Made by a program: the position numbers and the translations under genes. Below, in pieces: positions 1-12,732 of a DNA stretch of 64,000 nucleotides (within the stretch, counting starts at the first letter, position 1; each line of letters begins with the position of its first letter). A model generated the notes under the pieces. The model was not told where the DNA came from and did no database searches. It worked only from the letters and a program-made list of their open reading frames with translations. Origin of the DNA: Batrachochytrium dendrobatidis JAM81 (lineage: Eukaryota; Chytridiomycota; Chytridiomycetes; Rhizophydiales); NCBI RefSeq assembly GCF_000203795.2, contig NW_006281109.1, forward strand, positions 862,659-926,658. The letters are read 5' to 3'.

Positions 1-1874
1 AACTGATTTCCTGGTTTCGTGGTGTTCCACATGTAAACACCGCCATCTGTAGATCCACTCATGATCATCGAGTCATCTGGTGAGACACAGGTGCGGATAT
101 AAAATGAGGCACACTTGTATGTCGGATACGTGATTTGCTTTGTCGGTGTACTCAATCTACTAGTACTGAATTCGTGAATGCTGTATAGTATCCAGTCAAA
201 TAGAATTCAATGGTTTAAATGAAAAATTATAGATTTTAACAACAATTTGAAATGCATGTTACATACCTATTGTCCAAGCAAGATGCATACAGCTTTGTTC
301 CAGAATGATTCAAAGTCAATGAACTAAATCCTACAATGCAATCATCATACAAAATGAACACGGTGTTTACAATTTTAATTTTAGAATAAATCCATTACAA
401 ACCAAAGCTCCGTTTGCAGTTTTTAGGAGGTGTCGATGTTTCAACTGCATTGCGCCAGTTTTTTGATACACCGGCAGCTCTCAGATCCCAAAACTTGACG
501 AGTCTAGCAGTAAAAAACAGTCCCACAAGGAATTCAAATATAAAGTCAAGTTAATACATCATAAGCCAGACATGTAAAATGTAAAGTCGGTACTGTTTTT
601 AAAGGCATACCCATCAGCAGCTCCAACGGATGCAATCATGTGCGTGATATGAGTTAAAAAGGTAACCGAGGTGACGCTCGCCGTATATCTTGGTGAGACC
701 TAATCAAATAAGAACCCAATAGTTGGTATATAGACAAACAAGAGCAATATCCAACGTCATGCGATTGCTGTTGATAATACAAAACCACCTACTTTTGGGG
801 TTGTAGGTTTAGATTTGGATGCAGATTGCAATAGCATGTTTAGCTGTGAGGGACGAACGTGTGCATAGGGGATAGAAATGACAGGTTTGCTGCTTTGCTC
901 ATGAGATGATGTGTGTGTAGAGCCAGTATTGCAATTGAATCTACGGTCCCAGACCATAATAATGCCATCTCTTGAAGCAGTTGCAATGACGTCTTTAAAG
1001 CAGTGGTCAGGGTTAGTATATTTTAGAATGATTCGTGCATTGCAGTAATAAATGATATTACCTGGTTGAGTAGGACACCAAGATACAGATTTGATGCTAC
1101 CTCGATGTCCGCGAAAACTTAAAACGCTTTTCTTTGTTTCCAGATCCCATAAGCGTAAATGCGCATCTCCAGCAGCTGTTACCTGTAAATTGGATATTGA
1201 AATTGATATTAGGATTGAAATGTGTTTGTATTGGCAGGTATGGATTTACATACCAGTTGAGCGTCATTATGACTCCATGCACAATCAAAAATGGCATTAT
1301 CATGAGCAAACCACGATGAAACGGGGCGTTCTAACCAGTATTTAACAAAACAAATGAATAGTAAGAAAGGCCAGTCCGACCATAAATACAAAGTTTTGAA
1401 CCAGTCGTTAGAGTGAATTAAATCAACATTGAATTAGATGAACATACCAAATGTTTTTAAAGTGTTGAAAATGGAAACACAACCAGCTTCACCTACAACA
1501 GCCAGTAGTTTGTTTCGACTAGTGCCATTATCTAACATGAAAGAATGGAATGAGAAGTCAATCAACAGCTAGAGAGTACATGCAGATTCAGATTTAAAAA
1601 TGCCAAGAGCAATACAACAAGACTCAACTGTGGTTGTAATGACATGCATATGGCGGGGATCGTTGACCATCAGCATCTTTCAAGCTCTGAATATCCGAGT
1701 CACTGCTGTAAAAAGACTGCAAGTAGGTTTTGATGGAAACTAAATACGCATATAATTGTAACTATCAAGTCAATACAAGTAGATATCAACACCTAGTCGC
1801 TTACAGTTGTGTTTGAAGCGTGACAGTTGACCAGTTTCTCTTTTTAAAAGAGTTTTCAAGGGATTGTCTGTCAT
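1..1874 (-). CDS. CDT2: CDT2/DTL-like WD40 protein, CRL4 substrate receptor (C-terminus outside window)
   Basis: The gene runs on the minus strand from an ATG at 1874 through about eight exons and leaves the window at base 1. Spliced exons give a WD40 propeller that follows animal DTL blade by blade: PPYACHYNHS, then LLAVVGEAGCVSIFNT, FAHDNAIFDCAWSHNDAQL, VTAAGDAHLRLWDLETKK, GHRGSIKSVSWCPTQPG, ASRDGIIMVWDRRFN, SVGAADGLVKFWDLRAAG and SGSTDGGVYMWNT. The long insert after MVWDRRFN, before the next blade, is also where DTL carries one. In animals and fission yeast, Cdt2 brings PCNA-bound Cdt1 and related targets to the Cul4-Ddb1 ubiquitin ligase in S phase. That role is inferred here from family identity. 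The gene is divergent from the deaminase at 2346, with about 470 bp shared between them. The N-terminus (MTDNPLKTLLKR) is not conserved, so the start is less certain than the family call. Confidence 0.88.
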
Positions 1875-2345
1875 GAATGAATGCAAGTTATTGATGAGAG
1901 TTCAGATTAGCAAGACTGTTAATGAGCTCAGATTGAAGATGTCCGAACAACCACGTGATTGAACATCAGATAAGAATAGTCTTGTGTGCTGAATAAAAGA
2001 ATTGACTTATGAAATGGTTTAATGACGAATTGATCGAGTTTACTTTTAGTTTACTGTTGAATTCACGTCAAAGTAACAATAACTCATTCATCTCGTAAAA
2101 TAATTGATGTTTGATGAACAATGCTGTACGCTGGTCTCTTAGTGATTGGCATACGTAATTGCATTCCTGAAATCATTTTTAAACTAGAGTGTATTTGATA
2201 TTAAAATATAAAACTGGATTGAGAATATATAGCGAAGAGTTGATTTATTTCAAAGTTTCAAAAGACTTGCATTTAATGTGAACACAACTTGAACACAACT
2301 CGACTCAAATCTTGCTTATTTTATTGCTTTGTGAATTCTATTACA
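1875..2345. promoter_or_regulatory. Divergent intergenic region between CDT2 and the deaminase gene
   Basis: This is about 470 bp of AT-rich sequence with no credible ORF on either strand. Both flanking genes read away from it, so it should hold both promoters. I see no clear TATA box or repeat. Confidence 0.4.
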
Positions 2346-2979
2346 ATGACTACAATGTCTCCAAACGGACAATCTTACATTCTCTCTACCAACGCACAGA
2401 GTTTGGCAAACTATCCGCATGCTCGCAAAGCCAATGGCTTTCTCTTTATTTCTGGCATCTCTTCTCGTCGTCTAGATAACACTTGGGAAGGTGTAAGTTG
2501 CTTTATATAGTGTTATGTTGCATGTTGGCATCGTTTTAATTCATCTTGTGCAGGTGAACAAGTTACCAGATGGTTCGATGCATTTGGATATCAAAAGCCA
2601 AACCCGAGGAGTTATCAACAAGTAAGGCTTTATAGTACTGAATTCATTCTTGCATTATACAACCTAATTGCATTGTATACTCTTCAATTGTCAGTCTGGA
2701 TGCTATTCTTAGGGCTACTGGAGCAAGTCTAGCCAATGTTCTTGATCTTACTGTATTCCTTATTGATATGAAATATTATGACGAGTTTAATTCAGTCTAT
2801 AATGAGTTTTTCAATGCAGAACATGGTAAATCGGTTACTTTCAAATGTTGATGTTTTAGCTTTGAATAATTGAATGTATTCTCTGTTTAGGACCGACACG
2901 AACAACTGTAGCAGTAAAGCAACTTCCCAATCCAAACTTGCTGATTGAGATCAAGGCAGTCGCACTTGCAAACGAGTAA
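2346..2979 (+). CDS. RidA/YjgF-family protein, probable 2-aminomuconate deaminase
   Basis: There are four exons. The ATG at 2346 opens MTTMSPNGQSYILSTNAQ; the frame is open further upstream, but only from a TTG. Family motifs in order are NYPHARKANGFLFISGISSR, EGVNKLPDGSMHLDIKSQTR, LDAILRATGASLANVLDLTV, FLIDMKYYDEFNSVYNEFF and a C-terminal PTRTTVAVKQLPNPNLLIEI. The NYPHARKA opening and the PTRTTVAV segment separate 2-aminomuconate deaminases from ordinary RidA imine deaminases, which otherwise share the fold. Such enzymes convert 2-aminomuconate to 4-oxalocrotonate in the tryptophan/2-nitrobenzoate route. Introns are GT-AG and in phase (GAAGGT|GTAAGT; AACAA|GTAAGG). The next gene, convergent and only 91 bp away, encodes the enzyme that would make its substrate. 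A generic RidA role cannot be excluded from sequence alone. Confidence 0.8.
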
Positions 2980-3070
2980 TTCAACTCGGCAATACATTTG
3001 ATTTCTTTTGTTATTTTCATATAAATCTTCAAGAGATACAAAATACATGTTTTATTATCCCAATCAATGC

Positions 3071-5066
3071 TTAAAGCTTAACACAAACAGTGGTTTCCTA
3101 ATATTGACATACGTGTTAGTATACGATTTAATCAAGACATTCAAACCATGACTTACTTCGCAGAAAAACTCCATGGAATGAACTCGTCCTTCACGACCCA
3201 ATCCACTCATCTTCATACCTCCGAATGGCATGTTTAGATCACGCACCATCCAGCAATTGATCCAAGCGGTTCCCACATGAAGTTTCTGCGCAACAGTATG
3301 AGCACGTTTAAGATCCTGTGTCCACACGCTTGCACTCAATCCATACTTTGTACTGTTGGCATAAGTAATGGCTTCCTGATCTGTCTTGAAGGGTGTAATG
3401 GTCACCACAGGTCCAAAAATCTCTTCTTGTTGCACACGAGCCTCGGTCGGATGCACTCTACCATCACATCAGATTCAGTAAAAATAGTCTAGTGACAAAC
3501 TCTCCTCATTCACTTACCCAACAATGATTGTAGGTCGTACAAAACATCCATCCGTCAATCCAACAACTGTTTCGCGATGTCCACCAGCAACGATCTTGCC
3601 ACCCTCGTGCTTGGCAATATCAATATAGGACAAGACTTTGTTCATATGCTCTTTAGACACCAAAGCCCCAATTTGAGTGGTTGGTTCACTTGGATCACCA
3701 ACAACAAGTGCATTGGCACGTCGAGTCAACTCGGTTACAAACTTTTCAAAAATATCTTCATGGACAAAAATCCGAGATCTTAAAAACACAGTGAATAAAC
3801 ATCATTGAATGAATTTGACATTCAACTCAACTTACCCGCAAAGACAGATTTCGCCTTGATTGGCAAACGAAGATCGGACAGAAGTGGACACGGCAGTTTC
3901 GAAATCAGCATCAGCAAACACAATGTTGGCATTCTTTCCACCGAGTTCAAGTGACATTTTTTTATTGAGAGATGCAGCTGTTTTGTAAATGATCTCTCCT
4001 GTAGTTGTACCTAATCCACAAGGTATTGGATCAAGAATACAATTAGAATGGTTATAACATGTGAATATCAGTCAGTATTGTCAAGTCACTTGCCCCCTGT
4101 GAATGAAATCAAAGGAACATCCTTGTGAGAAACAAGAGGTGATCCAACAGATGGACCTGTTCCAAACACCATGTTTACAACTCCAGCAGGCAATCCAGCT
4201 TCTTGTAAAATTGAGCACAACATCCAGGCAGTAACACTGGTGATCTCGCTTGGTTTACAAACACAAGTGCATCCAGCTAATTTAAAAATAGTTGATGTTA
4301 AATAACCCAACAGTAGACGATAACATGGAAATAAAACTAACCTGCAATGCATGGCCTAGATTTCATACCAAACACACATTCTAGTTAGAATCTCAACTCG
4401 ATCAACCATTCAACCATTTCAACTTACGCAATCTTCCATGTCAGTAAATACAATGGCAGATTCCAAGGAGAAATCAGTCCTGCCTAGAGATTCAGATTCC
4501 TTCAGTATTCAACTCAACTCCATACGAATACACATGGGTTACAATCTGATTGTGTACTCACGACTCCAACAGGATTTCGATGAACATAATTCAAGGCAAC
4601 ACCATCCAACATTGTTGTCATTTCATGCTGATACAGGATAGATGAAGCAAAAAACCGGAAATTATGAACAGCTCTTGGGATATCGATTGATAATGCAAGT
4701 GAAATGGGTTTGCCTATTGATTGCAGTTAGTATAGCAATGCATTAAAAAGCAATGTGTATGACATGTGGATTCAAACCTTGATCATAAGATTCTTGTTGA
4801 GCAAACTCTTCTAGTCTTGATTCAAGCAAGTTGGCAATACGACTTAGAATAGCTGAGCGTTCGGATCTAGTAGTGGTTGACCATGTAGGAAAAGCACTTT
4901 TTGCAGCAGCAACAGCAGCATCCACATCAGCAGCAGCAGAATCAGGAACCAAGGCGTTGATTGTTCCTGTAGCTGGGTTTGGAGAAGATATGTATTTAAA
5001 AGTACTTGGAGGAATGAATTGATTGTCAATGAAGTTGGATAGAGTGATGGGTGATGGCAAGGACAT
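3071..5066 (-). CDS. Aldehyde dehydrogenase, 2-aminomuconic-6-semialdehyde dehydrogenase type (ALDH8A1/AmnC-like)
   Basis: The ATG is at 5066 (MSLPSPITLSNFIDNQFIPP). About nine exons follow, ending at a TAA at 3071 after a small last exon that gives ETTVCVKL. ALDH hallmarks in order are SPNPATGTINALVPDS, GLISPWNLPLYLLTWKIA, CKPSEITSVTAWML, the cofactor motif ISFTGGTTTGEI, the general-base motif MSLELGGKNANIVFADADFE, the catalytic-cysteine segment FANQGEICLC, EEIFGPVVTITPF, WINCWMVRDLNMPFGGMKMS and GLGREG. The RDLNMPFGG stretch and the VCVKL tail are typical of aminomuconate-semialdehyde dehydrogenases, which oxidise 2-aminomuconate semialdehyde with NAD. That step lies directly before the deaminase encoded at 2346-2979. 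The many introns argue against recent transfer from bacteria. Closely related betaine- or hydroxymuconate-semialdehyde dehydrogenases remain possible. Confidence 0.85.
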
Positions 5067-5318
5067 GATTGAACGTGGTCAAGAGTGAACACATTCGACT
5101 CGCTCTTTATTGCTTCAACTGTTCATTTCAACCATGCATGTTTATTATCTCGTTCAAGAAATATGTTATGGAATCAAACTGTTATGGATGAAACCATCAG
5201 TGATTCCATCCAGCATTATAGTGTCAACTTGGATTTATATTATAATTCCTTTGTGCACTGTCTTGTATGCTGACCAGTTCTCGATGCTTATACCGTATCA
5301 TCTAGTTGGATGATCCAT

Positions 5319-6928
5319 TCAACTACTACAGGATGCAATCGCGTCTAGATCGTTCGACACCAACGTATCTCTGGTTTCAATCTCTTGCTGATGAGCTGGA
5401 TCAGATTCGGTCGATTCAGGCAAAAGTAACAAAATCCCATCATTGGCATTTTCAAAACTAGCAGATTGCACTGCACTTGAAAAAGGTGTGGGTGCACCTC
5501 GAAATCGATCAGGTCGGTCTTCCATAGTAGTCGAGTTGGCACTATCAGAAGACGAGTGTGCATCAAGATGGACTAGTTTAACCCCATTTGAAAAAAACTC
5601 TTCTGATGCAGTGGGTGTCAAGCTTTCACCGCGACAATTCACAGCATGAACATAATTTGTTGACAAAAAGGTATACAATGATAATGGAAATAACCATGCA
5701 TCCGCATCTAGTCAACGAGCATAAATTCAAGCAACGTGTTAGTGAATCTCGACCTTGCTCAGTACAAGAACTACATTGAAAACGTACAACTTGCAGCATA
5801 CGTGAGCGAGTTTTCTCGAAATGTAATAACACGATACAAGAATGCTATTCCAATGTAGATGGATAGCAAAATGATTCCAACCAGTCTTGAGCCATCAGAC
5901 TTTCGTAGCATCGTATGATATATGCTTGTTCCTGGAATATAGATGGCTGCATGAATGACGGAGATGAACAAGGCAGAACATAGAAAGATGTAGATGGCCA
6001 GAAGAATATGTGATAGTGCGCCTAGACACATGACTGTTTTCTATAAAAATAAATGTTGGCATGATAAAAACTTTTAGAAATCAGACATCAAACCTACATT
6101 TTCAGTGAAATAGGCCAAGACAAATAGCGATCCAGTATAGGCAGTAGCAGTCTGAATCACCGATGTCGAATGGGCAATGGTGGAAAGTGACGTTGCAGCT
6201 GATAGCACACCCAATGCTATAAACTTACTTTTCTGTTTCTCCTAAAAGCGTTCAAACCAAAGCACCATAAGCACTCAGGGATAAATCAAAGTGAACCCCA
6301 ACATAGCTCACCTTGAATAGGGCTCGGACACGATACAACAGTGTAGAACACAGAGCTAGTGTAGCTAATGATCTGAATATGGCCAGTCCAACAACTCTAC
6401 TAGTCCACCATTTCAAATCGATATTAAAAGGAGATATGCGTACATCGATCAGTGTCAACATATAGGCAATGTATGCAGCAATAAAAATCCAAGTGATCCA
6501 TGCTAAATGATATAGGGTTGCATCCCATGATGTACGGATGAATAGAATGCGAAACAACAATCTTGTTGAATCACTGAGTATGCGGATACAAGACGAGCCA
6601 GCCAAAATCATGCAACAGATTCATGTTGAATTGTGTAGTTATCGAACCAGCAAAAATGTTAGTCAACTGCCATTTCAAAGGTCAATCCATGCTAGAACAT
6701 CGTCATACAATAGTTTAATGTATGATGAAATAAAAGCTGAAGTGAACCCATAGAACAAGCCATCCAGTAAAGCCAATTCGCTGGTTTATAAGATGATTAC
6801 CTTATTCCAAACCCAGCAAACATGATTGCAAAGGTGAGATGAGAAGTGATTGTGCGGTTATCATAAAGTCCGCTTGGCATAAAATAAGAAATCAATTCAA
6901 TGGGCATAAGTGCGCTCTGGACAGACAT
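5319..6928 (-). CDS. Multi-pass membrane protein of unknown function, tandem paralogue A
   Basis: This is a spliced minus-strand gene with an ATG at 6928 (MSVQSAL) or 6907 (MPIELISYF). Paralogue B starts at the position matching 6907, which favours 6907. The stop is at 5319. Hydrophobic segments recur through the gene: SHLTFAIMFAGFGI, ITWIFIAAYIAYMLTLIDVR, a segment around FRSLATLALCSTLLYRVRAL, another around IYIFLCSALFISVIHAAIY and another around LVGIILLSIYIGIAFLYRV. Seven or eight membrane spans are expected, followed by a hydrophilic tail rich in Ser, Asp and Glu. Signature segments shared with the next gene are VDVRISPFN (VDLRISPYH in B), SDGSRLVGIILLSI (HDGARFLIIIILCS) and YTFLSTNYV (YTFLSTSYV). 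I do not recognise the family. A receptor-like or transporter-like topology is possible but not shown. Exon ends are approximate. Confidence 0.65.
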
Positions 6929-7452
6929 TGCTATTACAACTGTATTTAAAATGAGCAGTGTCAAGGATTGGGGATTGACCCCAAGTCAAAGTTGAATTCA
7001 ATACACCTGGAAACTAAATGTCAATCCGACACCTTGAATCGAAAAGCAGATTATATACGATACACAAACCAGGATAGCGTGTTGATTTGCAAACTAGTGC
7101 AAGCTGGTCGTGAGTCATGCACTTCAAGATGCTGAGGCTTTTAGTATTTTGAAGTGTATCGATTTACCCATGACGCATATAAGCTCAATTTCTAGTCAAC
7201 AGTCTGCGTTGATATAAACATTACCCAGCTCGCTTTGTAAACAATCAATGTACACGTATTACCCCTAGACCAATCTATAAAGCTCACTATTTTGAGTGGT
7301 CATTCATTCGATATCAAAAACTGAACCCAGAAATAATGTGGGTTCAAACTATAACAAGCATTGGGATTAAAGCAACTATCACGCTCTAGGATCAACATCC
7401 AAATCCCATTTTGTATTATCCAGTCTATAGTAAATCCCTATAACGAGTGCCT
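6929..7452. promoter_or_regulatory. Intergenic region between the two membrane-protein paralogues
   Basis: About 520 bp, containing the promoter side of paralogue A and the 3' flank of paralogue B. No ORF, hairpin or repeat stands out. Confidence 0.35.
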
Positions 7453-9464
7453 TTAAAACCACTCGCGATAAACCCCTGGCCGGCTGCTAACATCACCGTA
7501 TTGCCGTTGTGGGTTGAGTGAGGGTTCTGTGTATTCTGTTGCATTCCACGGAAGGGGTTGTGTCGATAGACTGTCAGCATGCTCGGGATGTGCAAAACTG
7601 TCTGGAGGCGAATAGGTATAGTCGTGTGTTGGATACTGTCGTTGCTTTTGAGCCTGGTCAGGAGTGTGGAGATAGTTGATACCCCGTGTATCCGACACTC
7701 CCTCCGTATACAAATACCGCGGCACGGGGGGTGTGCGTATGTTGTGTTCAGAAACTGGCGAGTGCTGAGCAATGGTGCTGTTGTACGTGTTTCCACCATA
7801 GACAAGTACGGGATGACCAATGGTATGGTCGCTATTGCTGGACGTGGCGCTTTTGTCTTGACCATCAATAGCGTCTACTTTGGCTGCACCGCCACCCACC
7901 GAGTTGCTTTGGTATCTTGAAGTTGCTGCTTTGGATTTACCGATAATCTCCTTGGCAGACACATAGCTAGTAGACAAGAACGTATACATTTCCAATGGAA
8001 ACAGCCATGCATCGACATAGTACGATAGGTACACGACGTAGTTATCAGGTGATCGAATTGCATTGTAAATTTGACATCCAGCAGTCAAACTGCACAAGAT
8101 AATAATAATAAGAAAACGAGCGCCATCATGGTTCAAAAACATTTCGCTTGCAAATGTGGATGACGACATTCCAACAGCATTGGCAATAGAGTATAGGAAT
8201 AAAATGGAGCAAATGGTTGAAAAAACACCCTGAGTAATGTGTGAAATGGCGGCAAGCATAGATACAGTGTGCTATAGTATCAAGTTGAACAGTGGCAATT
8301 AGGGGTTAAAAATACAGGGTTGTCGTTAGCGTTGGTTTCCCTAATTAGCATGCCAAACAGTTTGGCATGAATCTCGCACCAAAACAGAATAATAAACTCA
8401 AATGCCTTACATCTTGAAGAACATCACCACCAATCAGTATTTTTTCTTCAGGAAAAACCATAACCATGTATCCAGCACAAAGCGAAAAGACAATGGCAGA
8501 TGTCATTGTAAGAGCACCAAGAGAGGCAAGCGCAATAAATGTGATGGATCTCGCCTACACCAATCGATAAAACCGTGAGTATCAACGTTAATGTATAGTG
8601 TCCACCTATCAAAGTATGACGATCATGAATGTATTACCTCAAAAAACATTCTGATACGAATCAAAAGCAAAGAATAGAGGCCAATAGCAGAGAGACTCGA
8701 GGCACTCAGTAAAACAATGAATCGAATTCTATACCATGTAATATCAAAGTGGTATGGCGAGATGCGCAGATCGACAAGAGTGATGTATAGTGAGAGATAT
8801 ACCATAATGAAAAGCCATGTTATAATAGCTAATCTAAGTAAAGGAGTACGCCAGGCATTACGCTTTGCAAGAATAAAATTGAGTGAACTGGCCATCTCAC
8901 TAAGGTTGTGGTGACGAGTTAGTATTCAGCATTGTATATTTCAGGCACAACAGATGTTCATGTGTTGGAAACACGGGTAGAGTCATGCAGATGCAGCCAG
9001 TAGCAAAATAAACGAATTGCTGGTACAACTGTTGCAGCCAAGAAAACAAGTCCTATTATCAGAATGCAGATGATTGCATTCTGATCAACTCAGGTTCAAT
9101 CTTGCAAGCAACCTGTGAGCATCTGCAAGCAAGCACAGCTAAATCCAGGCTCAGTCATACAAGCAATGAATTTGTACAGATAATCTACTCACTGCAATCC
9201 AAGACCACAAAGCAATCCAGCAAATGTTAAGTAAGCATTAAAGTAGCGTCCGTTATTAAGACCTCCATTTGGACCTAGCAATCGCTGTTTGATGGCTTCA
9301 GCAGCAGCGCTCACTGCTCCTTGAACAGTCTGATTGAGAGCAAAAGTCAGAGCACTAATCTGCTGTGGAGTGAGGCCTGGAGGAAGCAGCTGCAGAAGAG
9401 ATGAAAGTGAGTTTCCAGGAGAATTGCTAGCCAGAGCCAATGCAGTGATGGACTCGATAGGCAT
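7453..9464 (-). CDS. Multi-pass membrane protein of unknown function, tandem paralogue B
   Basis: The ATG is at 9464 (MPIESITALALASN) and the stop at 7453. Hydrophobic segments in order are NAYLTFAGLLCGLGLQ, LVFLAATVVPAIRLFCYWL, LAIITWLFIMVYLSLYITLV, IVLLSASSLSAIGLYSLLLI, a segment around FIALASLGALTMTSAIVFSL, another around GVFSTICSILFLYSIANAV, LIIIILCSLTAGCQIYNAI and a last one ending PLEMYTFLSTSYV. That makes about eight spans. The cytosolic-looking tail is long and hydrophilic, rich in Ser, Tyr, Pro and Gln, and ends GDVSSRPGVYREWF. It lies 0.5 kb upstream of paralogue A in the same orientation, with the same domain order and intron positions after the first span. The two therefore look like a tandem duplication with diverged tails. 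I do not recognise the family. Confidence 0.68.
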
Positions 9465-10052
9465 TCTAGAATTTACAATATGCAGAGTACGACGCCAATA
9501 AACTGATAATATGGTAGTGCGATGATTCAATAAATGCAGAAATCGACTGAATTTATAGAAAGATTGTTGGGGTCAAAAACCGTTAAAATGCAAACAATAA
9601 AGTTGGCGTTTGGCGTTTGCTGATTATTCAACAGCATTGTTGGTGGATTGCCAGTCGAGCCTAATTGTGTTTTAGTGGATTACCAGCCGAGTCTGATTGT
9701 ATTCTAATAGATTGCTTACATGGATTTAATCAAATCTCGTGAATTGACATTGTACTGTTCAATCAATAGATATCGAATGGTCATGAAAACTGGCCCAGCA
9801 TTCAACACTACAGCCTATTTATAAAAATATGTGAAACCAGCCATTGTTAAATACCGAATGATCTGCTTTTTATTATCAAGCTTTGTTTTATATTGTTTAA
9901 TCATTTAGTCGGCTGGGCTAGACCGAATAATCTTTAGAATTGCAAAATAATAGATTCAGTCTTGAATGCAATCCACGAAATCACCAACTTGATGAGCTTT
10001 CAAGTTGAACTGATTTCATTCATTTGACATCAACATCAGTCTAAAATCAAAC
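9465..10052. promoter_or_regulatory. Divergent intergenic region with a short tandem repeat
   Basis: About 590 bp between paralogue B and PIG-T, so it should contain both promoters. At 9651-9721 a unit of about 32 bp beginning TGGATTGCCAGTCGAG is repeated (TGGATTACCAGCCGAG), and a third partial copy starts TAGATTGC. There is no ORF. Confidence 0.45.
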
Positions 10053-12460
10053 ATGCATTCAGATACTGTATGGATTGGACTATTAGCTCTTGTAGCCAGT
10101 AGTAGCATTCGTTCACTATTGGCTTCTACACTTGCATTTGAGCCCTATTCGGAGCGTTTGGAACTTTCGCAAATGGCAGATGGTAAAGTCTTGGCTCAGT
10201 TTGCATTCACTACTCTGACAGACTTGTCCAATTCTGCTAGTCAAGGTACTCCATAATACAATAATTTATTGGATTTGTACGCAGTATCGACGTATTCTTG
10301 ACTCGTTGTATCTAGATAATCATTACGGTCTGCTGCCTCGATCTATTGGCGAAGTGGTTCAGACATTTGATATTGATGAACTGCATTTGACATTTACTCA
10401 AGGACGATGGAGTTATGACCGATGGGGTCATTCTGACTTTACTGCTCCAATTGGGGTCGAACTGTGGGCATGGTTCAACTCAACCAGGTATGAGCCTTGA
10501 GTTGTTGTTGCTCTGCATTTGTTATAAGCTAATCTACATTGATTCATCCACAATCAATCATCGTGTTCCTTAGTCCAGATACTAAATGGAAAGGCTTGAC
10601 GAATGCTCTTGCTGGGCTGTTTTGCTCATCACTCAACTTTCTTGATCAAGCTGTCACTTCTCAACCATTGCTGTCATTTCTACCGTCTGGATCTCACTGT
10701 GAGTCTCCAATGTGATATTGGTCTAGTCCTGGAAATCCCTCCAACTGATCTCGACCTTTTTATGTATTTTATAAAAGCCAAACGAGAAGGATTGCAGATT
10801 CGATATGGATCGCTTCCTCGTGAGGCTGTCTGCACAGAGAATCTGACACCTTGGATAAAGTTATTACCATGTCAAGCCAAAGTAATTCAATGCATTTGCA
10901 AAACCATTTTTGTCACTCGAGATTCAAATTTACACTGAAAGTGCATGATGCTCATCAACCTTGTAAATACTACCAATTCTAGTCTGGACTTGCTTCGCTT
11001 TTAAATGCATACAAGATATTCGATGGCAATTTTCAATCCATTGGTGTCCATATTCAACCCAAGTGCATGGTAGGCTTTTTAAATTTAAACTATCTGAAAA
11101 TCTCTAATCAACTTATGCATAAAATTATAGACTCCTGATTGCGTGACTATGGGTGTCGAGTATCGTCAGACATTTGCTGTTGTTTTGGACCCTATTCGCA
11201 CCAACTCTCAGAAAGGTCAGACTATAGCTATTTGGTTTGATTGTCGTGTTTAGAATTCTATGCATTAACACCTGTGCATTTTAAATGTATAGATTGGTCA
11301 CTGGAGTCACTGTTTGATCGTACCTTTCCCAAAGCCTGTCCATTTTCCCTATCGACTACAGTTCATTTGGATATTTTAAACATTCAGCCTGATACCGTTG
11401 TAATTTTACCAGATCCACACATTGACCAATCCACCTCCACTGCAGTGTCTTACACATACCATCTTTCCACTGATCCTTTCCAACTCAACGTTCGTTGGAA
11501 TGATGCTACTGTCAACTACCGTAAGTATTTGGTCTGTTATTTCTGAAAATCATGTTTTTAAAACCAATAATTATTTTCACTATACAGGCAATCCAAAACT
11601 TGCTCCAATTCAAACACATCGGTATCTAAGTGGGGTTGGACAAGAACATGGTGGTGTGGTGATTGTCTTTATCAATGATTTAGATGTTCCCATGGCTGCT
11701 ACATATATGGACTCTATTCCTTGGATCATCAAATTATTTATGCATACATTTAAAGTCGAGTTGGAAAATCCGTCTTCCAACATTTCTGGTAACGTTGATT
11801 ATAACCTCGATAGAAACAATACGTTAAAAAGCTGTTCACGTAGTATTGACTAGATGGTTCAATTACTTTTTATTCCAATGTGTTTTAGACATTATCCGTC
11901 AAACCTATTATCAACCAGCAATTGATCGTATACGACCCAACGTGCTTGAACTTGATTTGGTACTTGGACCTAAATCCAAAACAACACTGACGTTTGACTT
12001 TGATTACACGTTTCTCAAGTATACCGAGCATCATCCAGATGCCAACCATGGATTTGAGCTAGGGTGAATACAGACTGACTTGTATTTTATGTTTTTATTT
12101 GTAGCTTACTCGTTTGGTTTTGATATTAGGTTTGGTGTGCTTACACTTTTTCCCGACTCTGGTTTGACTTTTGACAAACACCATAGTCAATCTGATCAAC
12201 GCCGGATTTACACCGAGTCGTTGTTGGTGCGCCTACCTACACCCGACTTTTCCATGCCATATAATGTGATTACCCTGACATGCACGCTGTTTGCCCTGTT
12301 TTTCGGGTCAGTGTTTAATGCACTTACAAGAGAGTTTAGGCCAGTAGAAGTAACTGGTGGCAAAGTATCACCTTTACAACGGATAAAGACTATGCTAAAA
12401 CAAAGTATACATGCATTTGTTGGCATGATATCCAAGACTGTTGCTAGCAAGCCAGAATAA
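10053..12460 (+). CDS. GPI16: PIG-T/Gpi16, GPI transamidase subunit
   Basis: The ATG at 10053 opens a signal peptide ([18 protein letters not shown]). About eight exons follow, with a TAA at 12460. Conserved PIG-T blocks in order are [85 protein letters not shown]-type motifs, [45 protein letters not shown] and [20 protein letters not shown], which leads into the single C-terminal membrane span. PIG-T is an ER membrane subunit of the complex that swaps the C-terminal signal of precursor proteins for a GPI anchor. It joins the catalytic Gpi8 subunit through a disulfide, and the Cys in CTENLTPW lies in that region. Length and block order match the family, so the call is firm. Intron boundaries are GT-AG where I checked. 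Confidence 0.93.
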
Positions 12461-12513
12461 AGCAGAATCCATTACAACTAACAATAATGGGAATGAGAAA
12501 TGTTGATTGTATT

Positions 12514-12732
12514 TTAACTCATTTTTATCATGGTTTGATAGTATTTTGAAAACGCGAATTTTCTGTAGAAATACACCATCAAGTCAATGTAGACTATATA
12601 TGGAGCACTGAAACGCTCGTGTTGAAGCAAGATTAAATGAGATGCTGTCATATATTTAATCGACAAGAATTTCAGGTTGTCCAACAGGTTAGATTGTTGC
12701 CGTAGTAAAGACACAATCGATGATCCTGCCAT
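12514..12732 (-). CDS. Small hypothetical protein (72 aa)
   Basis: This is a single open frame with an ATG, MAGSSIVSLLRQQSNLLDNL. It is rich in Leu, Ile, Tyr and Phe and ends with a basic-aromatic stretch, YFYRKFAFSKYYQTM. It lies 53 bp after the PIG-T stop on the other strand. I do not recognise it. The sequence is not low-complexity and reads like a short helical protein, but a chance ORF in AT-rich DNA is a real alternative. Confidence 0.3.
   Translation of the reverse strand: MAGSSIVSLLRQQSNLLDNLKFLSIKYMTASHLILLQHERFSAPYIVYIDLMVYFYRKFAFSKYYQTMIKMS

Noticed and set aside
3071..5066. Recent bacterial origin of the aminomuconate dehydrogenase
   Set aside because: The gene has about eight introns and the base composition of its neighbours. 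An ancient transfer cannot be judged here.
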